A stretch of 64,000 nt of DNA, from NCBI GenBank assembly GCA_964385715.1, contig CAYLRE010000002.1:1-64000 (forward strand), read 5' to 3'. The stretch is from MB-PLM-2 sp964385715 (GTDB lineage Bacteria > Planctomycetota > Planctomycetia > Pirellulales > UBA7805). Below the pieces are notes generated by a model that did not search any database, was not told where the DNA came from, and saw nothing but the letters and a program-made list of their open reading frames with translations. This document shows, in pieces, positions 52,629-64,000 of this stretch (positions within the stretch are counted from its first letter, which is position 1; each line of letters opens with the position of its first letter). The position numbers were made by a program, and so were the translations under genes.

Positions 52629-53642
52629 TTACGGCCACACCATCTCTATGTCCTGCTCAGTCCCATCGCGGCCGTAGGCATCTTTGAATTCGCATTGCGG
52701 CAGCGCCGCTCGCAGCAGTTGGAGCTGGGAATGCTCGTGTTCTCGCAAAGCCGGATGCAGAATGTCGGCCGACTTCCCGGCAACAATCACGTTGCCAAGC
52801 ACCAATCGCCTGAGACGCTTGAGTTTGCCGAGCGCCAATAGATCGTCGACAGTAACATTCTCCAAGAAGAGACCTTCCAGCTTTTCGAGTTTCGCCAACG
52901 GCGTGAGATCCTTCGCCTGTACTTTATCCAGATAGAGCCAACGAAGATTCTCCAGCTCTGCCAGTGGAGAAAGATCGGTTTCGACCTGCACCGTCAGCGC
53001 GAGATATTCCAAATTGGTCAACGTCGCCAACGGCCGCAGGTCATCGATACTTGTGTTCGAAAGCTCCAGGCTCTTGAGGCCGGTAAGTTTGCCGAGCGAG
53101 TTGAGATCATCAGTTCGCGATTCGTTAGACGAATCAACAAACACTAGACTGACGAGCTCGTCGAGCCCCGCGATCGCTTCAAAGTTGGGCAGTACAAAGT
53201 CTTCAATCTCCAAGAGTCGGAGACGATGGAACGCCCCCAGGGGGGTAAGGTCATATCCGGCTTCGTTCGCCGGCGTTTCATTGCCTCCGCTCCCTGCCGG
53301 TGGGGTTAATCGAACTCCTATAACCCGCTTTCCCAACTGCTGATCGATCCACCATGCCAACCTTCCACCTGGGGTCGGAACGATTTCGATTTCCGGTTCC
53401 AAGACCTTCCTCGGCCTGGAAAGCGATATCTCCAAGTACCAATCGTAGACGTTCATGTCTTGTTGCTTGAGTTCCGCCACCACCTTTGCTTCCGCCCGTC
53501 GCTGCTGCAGCTCGTGCCCCAGCCACGCCAGTGGCACCGACAGAATCGCCATGAGAATCAGCAGGGAGCGCAAACGGAACTGAAACCAGCGGCGACGGGG
53601 AGGTTTGGCTCCGCTCTCAGCGTTATCCGCGGAATGAGACAT
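52629..53642 (-). CDS. Leucine-rich-repeat-like membrane protein (tandem copy 2)
   Basis: The 337-residue protein begins with a soluble start followed by a membrane segment of the FRLRSLL type (FRLRSLLILMAILSVPLAWLG). A row of degenerate leucine-rich repeats follows at about residues 120-300: LRLLEIEDF, GLKSLELSNT, NLEYLALTV, NLRWLYLDKV, KLEGLFLENV and RLRRLVLGNV. It is probably an anchored protein with its repeats outside the cytoplasm. It is adjacent to a paralogue, one base from the upstream stop (TAG then ATG after C). Function is unknown. Confidence 0.75.
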   Translation of the reverse strand: MSHSADNAESGAKPPRRRWFQFRLRSLLILMAILSVPLAWLGHELQQRRAEAKVVAELKQQDMNVYDWYLEISLSRPRKVLEPEIEIVPTPGGRLAWWIDQQLGKRVIGVRLTPPAGSGGNETPANEAGYDLTPLGAFHRLRLLEIEDFVLPNFEAIAGLDELVSLVFVDSSNESRTDDLNSLGKLTGLKSLELSNTSIDDLRPLATLTNLEYLALTVQVETDLSPLAELENLRWLYLDKVQAKDLTPLAKLEKLEGLFLENVTVDDLLALGKLKRLRRLVLGNVIVAGKSADILHPALREHEHSQLQLLRAALPQCEFKDAYGRDGTEQDIEMVWP

Positions 53643-53643
53643 G

Positions 53644-54594
53644 CTATGGCGTTAGGTTCAGGGGGACGGCAATACTACAGTCGGGCAGCGCCTTGCGAAG
53701 TGCCTGGAGCTGTTCATGCTCGTCGGCAACATGCTTGGGGTGATGTATTCCAACCAAGATCTCGCCTGCTACAGCAACGTTCTTGAACACCGCTCGTTTA
53801 AGGTTCGTCAGTCTTGCGATTGCCGAGATATCATCGATCGATGAATCCAGAATAAGGAGACCCTCGAGTTGGCGCAATTCTCCAAGTGAGGCCAGGTCTT
53901 TCGATCGTACGTTCTTGAGACGTAGCCAACGGAGACGCTTCAGGTCTGCCAAGGGCGCCAGATTTGCGCCCTTCGGGAGATCGATCACGAGGTTCTCAAG
54001 TTGCCTGAGCGGCGAGAGGATCGCCAGATCATCGAAGTTCGTTTCTGCCAGTATGGCCGTCTGGAGATTTGGCAAAGTCGACAGTGCCGACCAATCATCG
54101 ACGTTCGCTCTCGTCACGAATAGAACCGCAAGGCGGTCCAATGGAGTGAGGGCCGCTAGATTCGAAATCCGTACGTCTGAGATATCCAACAGCTGAAGAC
54201 GGTCGAAGGCGGCCAAGGGCGCTAAATCCTGGACGACCCCATCCGTAATATGGTAGTCGACTACATATACTCGCGGCCCCAGCCTTCGGTCCTTCCACGC
54301 CTCCCAACGTGTTTGTTCGCGAAGTTCGCCGAGACGGACCTCGAACCCGTGCTCCTCGGGTACCTTCAATCTCTGGAAGTACTCAAATTCGACGGAACCT
54401 CCCGAAGCCTTCACGATCGAGACGGACCTCTCTTCCGCCCACCGCAACCGCAGCTCGTGCCCCAGCCACGCTAGGGGCACCGACAAAATCGCCATAAGAA
54501 TCAGCAACGACCGCAGGCGGAATTGATACCAGCGGCGAGGGGGTTTGACGGCGCGCGTAGATTCGTCGCTCGTCGATATATCAGCTGCCGACAT
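53644..54594 (-). CDS. Leucine-rich-repeat-like membrane protein (tandem copy 1)
   Basis: The 316-residue paralogue of the next gene has the same opening (PPRRWYQFRLRSLLILMAIL) and the same kind of repeats (LQLLDISDV, NLQTAILAE, QLENLVIDL, RLRWLRLKNV). N-terminal sequence identity with the downstream copy is very high over the first 40 residues and low beyond, as expected for divergence after duplication. Its stop lies one base before the next start, so the two are probably co-translated. Function is unknown. Confidence 0.75.
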   Translation of the reverse strand: MSAADISTSDESTRAVKPPRRWYQFRLRSLLILMAILSVPLAWLGHELRLRWAEERSVSIVKASGGSVEFEYFQRLKVPEEHGFEVRLGELREQTRWEAWKDRRLGPRVYVVDYHITDGVVQDLAPLAAFDRLQLLDISDVRISNLAALTPLDRLAVLFVTRANVDDWSALSTLPNLQTAILAETNFDDLAILSPLRQLENLVIDLPKGANLAPLADLKRLRWLRLKNVRSKDLASLGELRQLEGLLILDSSIDDISAIARLTNLKRAVFKNVAVAGEILVGIHHPKHVADEHEQLQALRKALPDCSIAVPLNLTP

Positions 54595-54630
54595 GGAACT
54601 CGCCCCGTTCTAGAGTGCCTGTTCAAGAAT

Positions 54631-54686
54631 GAGTGCCACAGGGGACAGATACAAGTTTTCGGATTCGATCTAATCCGAATCGAAAA
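54631..54686 (+). repeat. Palindromic element with GTGCCACAGGGGACAGATAC
   Basis: This element (54633-54652), followed by a hairpin of TTTTC-G-GATTCG and CGAATC-GAAAA (54656-54686), resembles, from memory, repeats seen next to REP-associated tyrosine transposases. No transposase gene is nearby. It lies 3' of carB and could also act as a terminator there. Confidence 0.4.
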
Positions 54687-54759
54687 CCACTTCGCCGAAA
54701 ATTGTACCAGACCCCGCGCAAGCGAATGGTAGCCGATAGCCCACTCACATGCCGGCCAT

Positions 54760-58038
<3,279 letters not shown>

Positions 58039-58178
58039 GCTGGGAAGGCCCTCATCGCTCGAGGTTGATTCTGGTGATTGCCGAGCTGTTCGGCGCTTTG
58101 GGCAATTATCCTTTTCTTTCGCTTCGACACAACCCGCCGCCATGGGTGAGATGCCTTATTCGGCGGCGGACTAGCCGG

Positions 58179-58736
58179 TCAACTTTCGGCGTTCGCGAAG
58201 AAGTCCTGTTTGGTGAAGATCGGGTCGTACTTGTAGCCCCGCTCGGCAAACAGCTCGCGGGCTCCTGCTTCGCGGTCGACGAGGGCCAGAATCGCCACGA
58301 TGCGACCGCCGGCCGCCTCGATCGCGTCGATCGCCTTGAGCGACGATCCGCCCGAAGTGACAACGTCTTCCAAGATCACGACGTTGGCATTTTCCGGAAA
58401 CTTGCCTTCGATCTTCTTCTGCATGCCGTGTTCTTTGGTCTCGGCTCGGACCCAAAAACCCTCCACATCGCGGCCATGGGTGTGGCAGCTGATCACAAAA
58501 CTAGCGGTCAGCGGCACCGCTCCGACCGCCATTCCACCGACGGAGTCGAACTCCAGATCTTTGACCCGGTCGTAGAACACCTCGCCAATTAGATGGGCAC
58601 TCTCAGGCGAAACGGCGACCATGCGGCCGTCGATGTAGAAATCGCTGGTGGCGCCGGAGGCCAATTTGACCTCACCACGGACAAAGGCCCGCTCTTCAAT
58701 CAGCTCAAAAAGTCGCTTGGTGTTCGCATCTTGCAT
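58179..58736 (-). CDS. pyrE: Orotate phosphoribosyltransferase
   Basis: Converts orotate and PRPP to OMP in pyrimidine synthesis. The 185-residue product has the PRPP loop VVILEDVVTSGGSSLKAIDA. An N-terminal GEVKLASGATSDFYIDGRMV matches the family. Length is normal. It lies upstream of carB, suggesting co-expression, and divergent from argH. Confidence 0.95.
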   Translation of the reverse strand: MQDANTKRLFELIEERAFVRGEVKLASGATSDFYIDGRMVAVSPESAHLIGEVFYDRVKDLEFDSVGGMAVGAVPLTASFVISCHTHGRDVEGFWVRAETKEHGMQKKIEGKFPENANVVILEDVVTSGGSSLKAIDAIEAAGGRIVAILALVDREAGARELFAERGYKYDPIFTKQDFFANAES

Positions 58737-59128
58737 GACAGAGGTATCCGTGGGTGGGAAGTGCTGGGGGTGGGGGCGGGATCGGGCGTCGCGCTCCGGT
58801 CAATTCTATCAGTCTCCACGCGTGAATTCAGCCGGGCACGGGGGCGAGCCGCCGCACCTGAGATGGCCTTCGTTCACGACCACAAATCGTGTTACTCAGG
58901 GGGGTTACGCTACGTGAGATGGGCCCGGCTGAAACGCTGCCCGTCAGGTCGGCCCCGGTCCGGTTCTTGCGGATTAGGCTGACGTGGCTGCCGTAGCCCC
59001 ATTCCTGAGCTGTCTGCCGCGCTTTCTGAGAGCCGGCGAATCGTTGACAGTTCGCCGTAACCTGTTTAGAGTAAATATGTTGCTGAAATTCCTCCCTCCC
59101 CCACCGTCTCTTATTTGAGGCCGCCAGC
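58737..59128. other. 392-bp divergent intergenic region between pyrE and argH
   Basis: It contains a strong argH promoter at 59044-59072. Nothing gene-like was seen in the remainder, and no pyrE promoter was resolved. Confidence 0.5.
59044..59072 (+). promoter_or_regulatory. Sigma70-type promoter for argH
   Basis: TTGACA (59044-59049), a 17-bp spacer and TAGAGT (59067-59072). Predicted start near 59079 gives a leader of about 50 bases to the GTG at 59129. Confidence 0.6.
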
Positions 59129-60514
59129 GTGTCCACTCCTTCGCGTAGCGGTGTCCTGGGCGCCGATGTCGATCCGCGTGTCGAGAAGTTCGCCGAAAGT
59201 GTGAGCTTCGACCGCCGCCTTTATGCGCACGATATTCGTGGCTCGCTCGCGCACGCAAAAATGCTGGCCCAAGTCGGCCTGATCAGCGGAGATGAGTGCC
59301 AGAAAATTGAGCAGGCACTCGAAGAAATCCGCTCCCAGATCGAACAAGGCGACTTCCAATACGACATTCGCCTGGAAGATATACACATGCACGTTGAGCA
59401 CGCTCTGATCGAGCGGCTCGGCGATGTTGGCCGCAAGTTGCACACAGCCCGTAGCCGCAACGATCAAGTTTCAACCGATTTCCGCATGTGGACTCGCGAC
59501 GCGATCGACCAGATCGACGCACGATTGGCGGAACTTCAGGCGGCGCTGGTGGCCCGCGCGGAAGCCGATCTCGATGTGGTGATGCCGGCCTACACGCATC
59601 TGCGACGAGCCCAACCGGTGCTCGCCGCGCACGCTTATTTGTGCCATGTGGAACGCTTGGCCCGCGATCGAACGCGACTGGCCGACGCCAGGCGCCGGGT
59701 GAATGTGCTGCCCTTGGGTGGCGGTGCCCTGGCCGGAACGACACTGCCAATCGATCGGGAAATGGTTCGCCGGGAGTTGGAATTTGATTCCGTAGCGGCC
59801 AACAGTCTCGACACTTCGAGCGATCGCGACTTCGTCGTCGAGGTGGCGTTCGCGCTCTCGCTGGTCGCCGAGCACCTGAGCAGTTGGGCCGAAGAGTGGA
59901 TTCTGTGGTCGACAACGGAGTTTGGTTTTCTGACCTTACCGCACGAGTTCTGCACCTGCAGCTCGATGATGCCGCAGAAAATCAACCCCGACGTGCTGGA
60001 GCTGATCCGCGGTAAGACCGGCCGCTGCGTTGGCAACCTGATGTCGTTGTTAACGCTGATCAAAGGCTTGCCGCCGGCGTACAACCGCGATCTTCAAGAA
60101 GACAAACAACCGCTGTTCGACTCGTTCGACACCGTCGATGCCTGTTTGGAATTGGCGGCTGCGGTGACCGCGGGAGCGGAACTGAATCGCGAATCGATCG
60201 CGGAGAGAATTGAAGAAGGCTTCTTGGACGCGACGACGCTGATGGAATATCTGGTGGCCCAGGGAGCCCCGCAGCGAACGGCCCACCACGCCGTGGGGAC
60301 GCTCGTCGGTTTGGCTACGGACCGAGGCGTAACGCTCAGCGAACTTTCGCTCGACGACATTCGCGGCTGCGACCCGTTGCTCGCCAACATCGACGAAGGC
60401 GTCTACGAAGTGCTTGGCACGGAGCAAGCAGTGCGGGCTTTCACCAGCTTCGGCTCGACTGCACCGGATCGCGTCGCCGAACAAGTAGCTCATTGGAAAC
60501 AACAACTAAATTGA
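59129..60514 (+). CDS. argH: Argininosuccinate lyase
   Basis: Cleaves argininosuccinate to arginine and fumarate. The 461-residue protein has the superfamily signature SSMMPQKINPDVLEL, plus AHAKMLAQVG and TARSRNDQVSTDFRMWTRD in the N-terminal part. Length is the family norm. The start is a GTG at 59129. carB on the opposite strand feeds the same pathway with carbamoyl phosphate. Confidence 0.97.
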   Translation: MSTPSRSGVLGADVDPRVEKFAESVSFDRRLYAHDIRGSLAHAKMLAQVGLISGDECQKIEQALEEIRSQIEQGDFQYDIRLEDIHMHVEHALIERLGDVGRKLHTARSRNDQVSTDFRMWTRDAIDQIDARLAELQAALVARAEADLDVVMPAYTHLRRAQPVLAAHAYLCHVERLARDRTRLADARRRVNVLPLGGGALAGTTLPIDREMVRRELEFDSVAANSLDTSSDRDFVVEVAFALSLVAEHLSSWAEEWILWSTTEFGFLTLPHEFCTCSSMMPQKINPDVLELIRGKTGRCVGNLMSLLTLIKGLPPAYNRDLQEDKQPLFDSFDTVDACLELAAAVTAGAELNRESIAERIEEGFLDATTLMEYLVAQGAPQRTAHHAVGTLVGLATDRGVTLSELSLDDIRGCDPLLANIDEGVYEVLGTEQAVRAFTSFGSTAPDRVAEQVAHWKQQLN

Positions 60515-60553
60515 TGAGACGACAATCTCGACTCAACGGCACGAGCACAACAG

Positions 60554-60576
60554 CACTGGCAGAGCCAGTGGCACCC
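60554..60576 (+). repeat. Dispersed palindrome, family A (copy 6)
   Basis: CACTGGC, AGA, GCCAGTGGCACCC, 39 bp after the argH stop. Confidence 0.8.
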
Positions 60577-60622
60577 TTTACTAACCCGAAACGTCAGTGA
60601 GGGACACAACCAGACCGTTAGC

Positions 60623-60672
60623 CACTGCATTGCTGGTCCACGAAATAGCAACAGGACCAGCAGTGGCATCCC
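60623..60672 (+). repeat. Dispersed palindrome, family A (copy 7, long form)
   Basis: TGCTGGTCC (60631-60639) and GGACCAGCA (60654-60662) form a 9-bp stem with a 14-base loop, preceded by CACTGC and followed by GTGGCATCCC. It lies 46 bp after copy 6. Confidence 0.6.
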
Positions 60673-60739
60673 TCAACTCGACATGACAACTTGATTTGCC
60701 GGCATTGAAGTAATCGAGACTCCCCGGCGACGAAACACC

Positions 60740-63022
60740 ATGAAGTACATCACCCGCGAACTGCCCTGCTCTTTGTGGACGCTCCTGTTAGCGATGCTGC
60801 TGCCGTGCGCCGTGCTTGGCAACCTCACGTTGGCGCCTGTCGCTTTCGCCCAGGATGAGTTCGACGAGGAGGAAGAAAACGAGGCTGACGAGAAGCCCGC
60901 TTCAAGCGCCTTCAACGTGGCGGTGGAAACGATCGTGGAGTCGAACCCGGAAACGCCGCCGGAGCTTGCCAAGGCGGTCGCAGCTTTGCTCGACTTCGAA
61001 CGCCCCAAGCTGGCCAAGCGGTATATGAATCAGCTGCTCGATCAGGATCTGACCGAAGAGGACATGGCCCAGCTCGGTTCCGAGGTCGGTTCCGTCGTGC
61101 TCTCACGAATCATCAACAACGATCACCTCGGCCAAGCGGCTGCCGACTTCGGACTGGCCACCTTGCGAGCCTGGAAGGTGAGCCTGCGTGATCCGTTGCG
61201 GCTGGAGACGCTGGCCGAACAGACATTGAGCGATGATCCTCAAGAGCGGATGCTGGCGATTGTGGAACTTCGTCGCGGCGGACTGCACGGCGTGTTGCCA
61301 CTCGTGCAAATCTTGGCCAACGCCAATCGTGAAAACACGCACGCTTACGCCCGCGAGGCTCTCATCAAGTTCGGCACTCCGGCGGCCGCCCCGTTGATTG
61401 CGGTGCTGGAAACTTCCAACGACGTGCTGAAGCAGAACGTGATTCGCGTGCTGGCCCAACTCGGTGCCGACAACACGGCCCGCTATTTGTACGCCGACGC
61501 TTGGGCGCACGAAAGCGAAGCGGTTCGCTCTGCGGCCCGCACTGCCCTTCGCATGCTGCAAGGTCGCGTGACACCCGATCACGAAGCCCGTCGCATGTTG
61601 CTGGCCACTTCGCGTGAATTCCTGCAAGGGACACGCCGTGTGGAGGTCGACGTGGACGGCGTCGCGGATGCCTGGAAATGGAACGACGAGAGCGGTGAAC
61701 TGCTGTACTTGAAGACGCACCCGATTCTCGATTCGGCCTGGTCCGCGGCCCGCTTGGCTCGCGAGCTGGTTCGCCTTTCGCCACAAGAGCAGAACATCCT
61801 GCGGTGGCAGTTGGTGTGCGAACTTCAAGTTGCCAAACTGCAAGGCGGCCTCGACGCTCCTCTCGATCCCAATGTCACGGCGGTCGCCATCTTCGGCGAA
61901 GCGGTCTCCCCGCTCGACCAGGCACTCGCGCTGAGCGACGCCCTGCGAGTCGCCCTCGAAACCGACGCAGCCGCGGCCAGCATGGCAGCGGCCGAGATCA
62001 TCGAGCGCCTGGCCCGTGCCGAGGGCGCGGACACCCGCTTGTTAAACGAAAAGCTGCTGGTCCAAGCGAATGGACTTCCGGCGCCGCTGGCGCTGGCGCT
62101 GCGTCACAACGATCGTCGCGTGCAACTCGCAGCCGCGAGTGCCGTCGTCGCGCTCCGTCGGGCAGAAGGTTTCGCAGGTGCCAGCGCCTTGATGGGTGTG
62201 CTGAAACCGCTGGCCAACTACTCCGGCATCCGCCGGGCAGTGGTGGCCGACCCGCGCGGCCCACGTGGCGATCTCGTCGCTTCGCTGCTGGCCGAACAAG
62301 GGTTTCAGCCAGCCAGCTTGACCACCGGACGTGACGCCTATCGAAGCGCCCTCGCCTCGGGCGAGAACGAGCTGATTCTGGTCGCCTATACCATCGACCG
62401 TCCGGATGTGACGCGAACGATCGAACGTCTGCGCAACGACGCACGGACCGCGAACCTGCCGATTGGAATTCTTGCCAGCGCCGAAGATTTGACCGACGCC
62501 CGCCGCCTGGCGCAGCGGTATCGTTTTACCGAAACCTTCTTACGCCCGCGCGAAAATGCCACGGCCGAAGCGCTTACCAGCCGCTTGCTGGCCAGCGGAG
62601 GACTCGCCTACGTTCCGCCGGACGTTCGCACCGTTCAGGCTCAAAAGGCAATCGGCTTACTTGATGAGTTGTCGCAGCGGCCGTCGGTACATGACCTGCG
62701 GGGAATCGAGCCCGCCCTGGCCAGAGCGCTGTTCCACCCGGGTTTAACGGCCAGTGCCGCCAAGGTTCTAAGCCAACGCAACACCCACGCCGCGCAGCTG
62801 GCACTGGTCGACTTCGCCAGTCAAAACGCGCTGCCGGTCGAACCGCGGCAAGTCGCCGTGGAGGCCTTTCGAGAAAGCCTGAAGCGAAACGGCGTGCTAC
62901 TCTCCTACGACGAAATCAAACGCCAGGCCGATCGCTACGACGAAAGCGAAGGCCTGGAGAAAGAAACGCAAGAAGTCCTGTGGTCGATCCTGGACGGCTT
63001 GCAGACGATCAAGAAACAGTAG
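60740..63022 (+). CDS. Exported HEAT-repeat-like protein with receiver-like segment
   Basis: The 760-residue protein has a signal peptide (residues 1-38, ending VAFAQ) and an acidic start to the mature part (DEFDEEEENEADEK). Residues about 140-270 contain HEAT-like helical repeats (LLDFERPKLAKRY, AIVELRRGGLHGVLPLVQIL, AREALIKFGTPAAAPLI). Residues 498-618 resemble a response-regulator receiver fold (RRAVVADPRGPRGDLVASLL, then ELILVAYTIDR in the strand-3 position), but without the phosphoacceptor Asp. It is followed after 129 bp by a sigma54 activator. Function is unknown. Confidence 0.75.
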   Translation: MKYITRELPCSLWTLLLAMLLPCAVLGNLTLAPVAFAQDEFDEEEENEADEKPASSAFNVAVETIVESNPETPPELAKAVAALLDFERPKLAKRYMNQLLDQDLTEEDMAQLGSEVGSVVLSRIINNDHLGQAAADFGLATLRAWKVSLRDPLRLETLAEQTLSDDPQERMLAIVELRRGGLHGVLPLVQILANANRENTHAYAREALIKFGTPAAAPLIAVLETSNDVLKQNVIRVLAQLGADNTARYLYADAWAHESEAVRSAARTALRMLQGRVTPDHEARRMLLATSREFLQGTRRVEVDVDGVADAWKWNDESGELLYLKTHPILDSAWSAARLARELVRLSPQEQNILRWQLVCELQVAKLQGGLDAPLDPNVTAVAIFGEAVSPLDQALALSDALRVALETDAAAASMAAAEIIERLARAEGADTRLLNEKLLVQANGLPAPLALALRHNDRRVQLAAASAVVALRRAEGFAGASALMGVLKPLANYSGIRRAVVADPRGPRGDLVASLLAEQGFQPASLTTGRDAYRSALASGENELILVAYTIDRPDVTRTIERLRNDARTANLPIGILASAEDLTDARRLAQRYRFTETFLRPRENATAEALTSRLLASGGLAYVPPDVRTVQAQKAIGLLDELSQRPSVHDLRGIEPALARALFHPGLTASAAKVLSQRNTHAAQLALVDFASQNALPVEPRQVAVEAFRESLKRNGVLLSYDEIKRQADRYDESEGLEKETQEVLWSILDGLQTIKKQ

Positions 63023-63151
63023 TCGCCAAACCATCCAACAATTTCGCGGCCTCGCGCGAGCGAGTTATCAGCACCACAAGGCCGCAGCAATACAACCCGC
63101 CACACCCGAAGTCGACGGTCCACGACCAGTCGTCCCCACCCCCTTCCCTCC

Positions 63152-64000
63152 ATGAACAACGACCCGCTCAAATTTGTCGACGAGCGTGCCCCGGCCGAGG
63201 CGATTCGTCCTCCTACGCCGGAGTTGATCGGCTCCGGCGAGGCGATGCGGGAGGTCTATCGCCTCACGCGTCAGGTCGCCAAGTCGACGGCCTCGGTGTT
63301 GCTGTTGGGCGAAACGGGAACGGGTAAGGAACTGATCGCGCGGGCGATTCACCGACTTAGCCCTCGCGGCAGCGGACCGTTCGTGCGGGTGAACTGTGGA
63401 GCGTTGACCGAAAGCCTATTGGAGAGCGAACTGTTCGGTCACGTGCGTGGTTCGTTTACAGGCGCGGTTGGTAATCGGACCGGGCGATTTGAAGCCGCGC
63501 ACACCGGCACCATCTTCTTGGACGAAATCAACTCCACGACTCCCAAGCTGCAAGTGAAGCTGCTCCGCGTGTTGCAGGAGAGCGAGTTTGAGCGCGTCGG
63601 CGACACGCAAACGATCAAGGTCGACGCCCGCGTGATTGCCGCCTCGAATCGCGATCTAGCCGACGAGATCGAAGCCGAGCGTTTTCGCGAAGACTTGTAT
63701 TACCGGCTCAACGTGGTGCCGATTTACTTGCCCCCGTTGCGCGAAAGGCGCGAGGATATTCGCGAGTTGGTTAGCCACTTTTTGAACATCTACAACGAGG
63801 CCAACGACCGATACGTATTACATATCGCTCCCGAGGCGATGCAGGCGTTGGAGGATTACCACTGGCCGGGCAACGTTCGCGAGCTTCAGAACTACGTGGA
63901 ACGGGCGGTTGTCCTGGCCGAGGGGGACGAATTGTGTGTGGACCTGCTCCCCGAGGCACTCCGCTCGGCCGGCGGCACACGCATTAAACGCCGACAGCGA
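63152..64000 (+). CDS. Sigma54-dependent transcriptional activator (partial, cut by window edge)
   Basis: The ATG at 63152 opens a frame still running at the window end (283 residues seen). It is an AAA+ activator: Walker A GETGTGKE at residues 53-60, ESELFGHVRGSFTGAVG (GSFTGA variant of the sigma54-contact loop), Walker B TIFLDEINSTTPKLQVK, and the arginine finger region FREDLYYRLNVVPIYLPPLRERREDI. The N-terminus has only about 25 residues before the AAA+ domain, so no receiver or sensor domain is present. A Fis-type helix-turn-helix is expected just beyond the edge. Confidence 0.93.
   Translation, partial: MNNDPLKFVDERAPAEAIRPPTPELIGSGEAMREVYRLTRQVAKSTASVLLLGETGTGKELIARAIHRLSPRGSGPFVRVNCGALTESLLESELFGHVRGSFTGAVGNRTGRFEAAHTGTIFLDEINSTTPKLQVKLLRVLQESEFERVGDTQTIKVDARVIAASNRDLADEIEAERFREDLYYRLNVVPIYLPPLRERREDIRELVSHFLNIYNEANDRYVLHIAPEAMQALEDYHWPGNVRELQNYVERAVVLAEGDELCVDLLPEALRSAGGTRIKRRQR

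Overview
The window is about 64 kb of a planctomycete chromosome, most like a member of the Pirellulales. The evidence is planctomycete-typical protein families (a DUF1549/DUF1553 cytochrome-like protein, an exported protein with an LEPR/LESRQML-type N-terminal signal plus dockerin, NPYETP and FRLRSLL membrane proteins), Kdo genes, and loosely spaced ribosomal genes. No rRNA, tRNA, CRISPR array, intact insertion sequence or prophage was found.

Region 1 (1-20.7 kb, all + strand) is the fused str-S10-spc-alpha supercluster: rpoC tail, rpsL, rpsG, fusA, rpsJ, rplC, rplD, rplW, rplB, rpsS, rplV, rpsC, rplP, rpmC, rpsQ, rplN, rplX, rplE, rpsH, rplF, rplR, rpsE, rplO, secY, adk, map, rpmJ, rpsM, rpsK, rpsD, rpoA, rplQ. 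Genes for EF-Tu, S14, L30 and IF-1 are missing from their usual slots. Most gaps are 40-180 bp; only three junctions overlap (rpsC/rplP, rplN/rplX, rpsE/rplO). The fusA-rpsJ gap holds a good sigma70-type promoter, a hairpin-rich leader and a 23-codon upstream ORF whose stop codon lies in the rpsJ Shine-Dalgarno sequence.

Region 2 (20.8-30.2 kb) is accessory and housekeeping: a HELWH metallopeptidase-like protein, a lipoprotein, a small membrane-anchored protein, an acetyltransferase, a YeaQ-type membrane protein, glutamate dehydrogenase and an ion channel. It ends with kdsD and kdsC (Kdo synthesis), followed by a 1031-residue OstA/LptC-like protein; together these suggest a lipopolysaccharide-type outer membrane. 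A tandem array of an 11-bp unit and several dispersed palindromes lie in its intergenic DNA.

Region 3 (33.5-46.1 kb) has a 1258-residue exported protein with two separate zincin motifs and a dockerin, an amidohydrolase, a run of small planctomycete-type membrane or hypothetical proteins on the minus strand, and a 1266-residue DUF1549/DUF1553 protein.

Region 4 (46.4-64 kb) has an esterase, then hpt, two GT4 glycosyltransferases and glgC on the plus strand. These are followed by two tandem leucine-rich membrane proteins, carB and pyrE on the minus strand, and divergent argH. It ends with an exported HEAT-repeat protein carrying a receiver-like segment and, next to it, a sigma54 activator cut off by the window edge.

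The most unusual signals are the 11-bp array (23322-23431), the dispersed CACTGGC...GCCAGTGGCACCC palindromes, the S10 leader with its upstream ORF, the natural Arg88 in ribosomal protein S12, the two-zincin exported protein, and the receiver-like domain inside an apparently exported protein beside a sigma54 activator.
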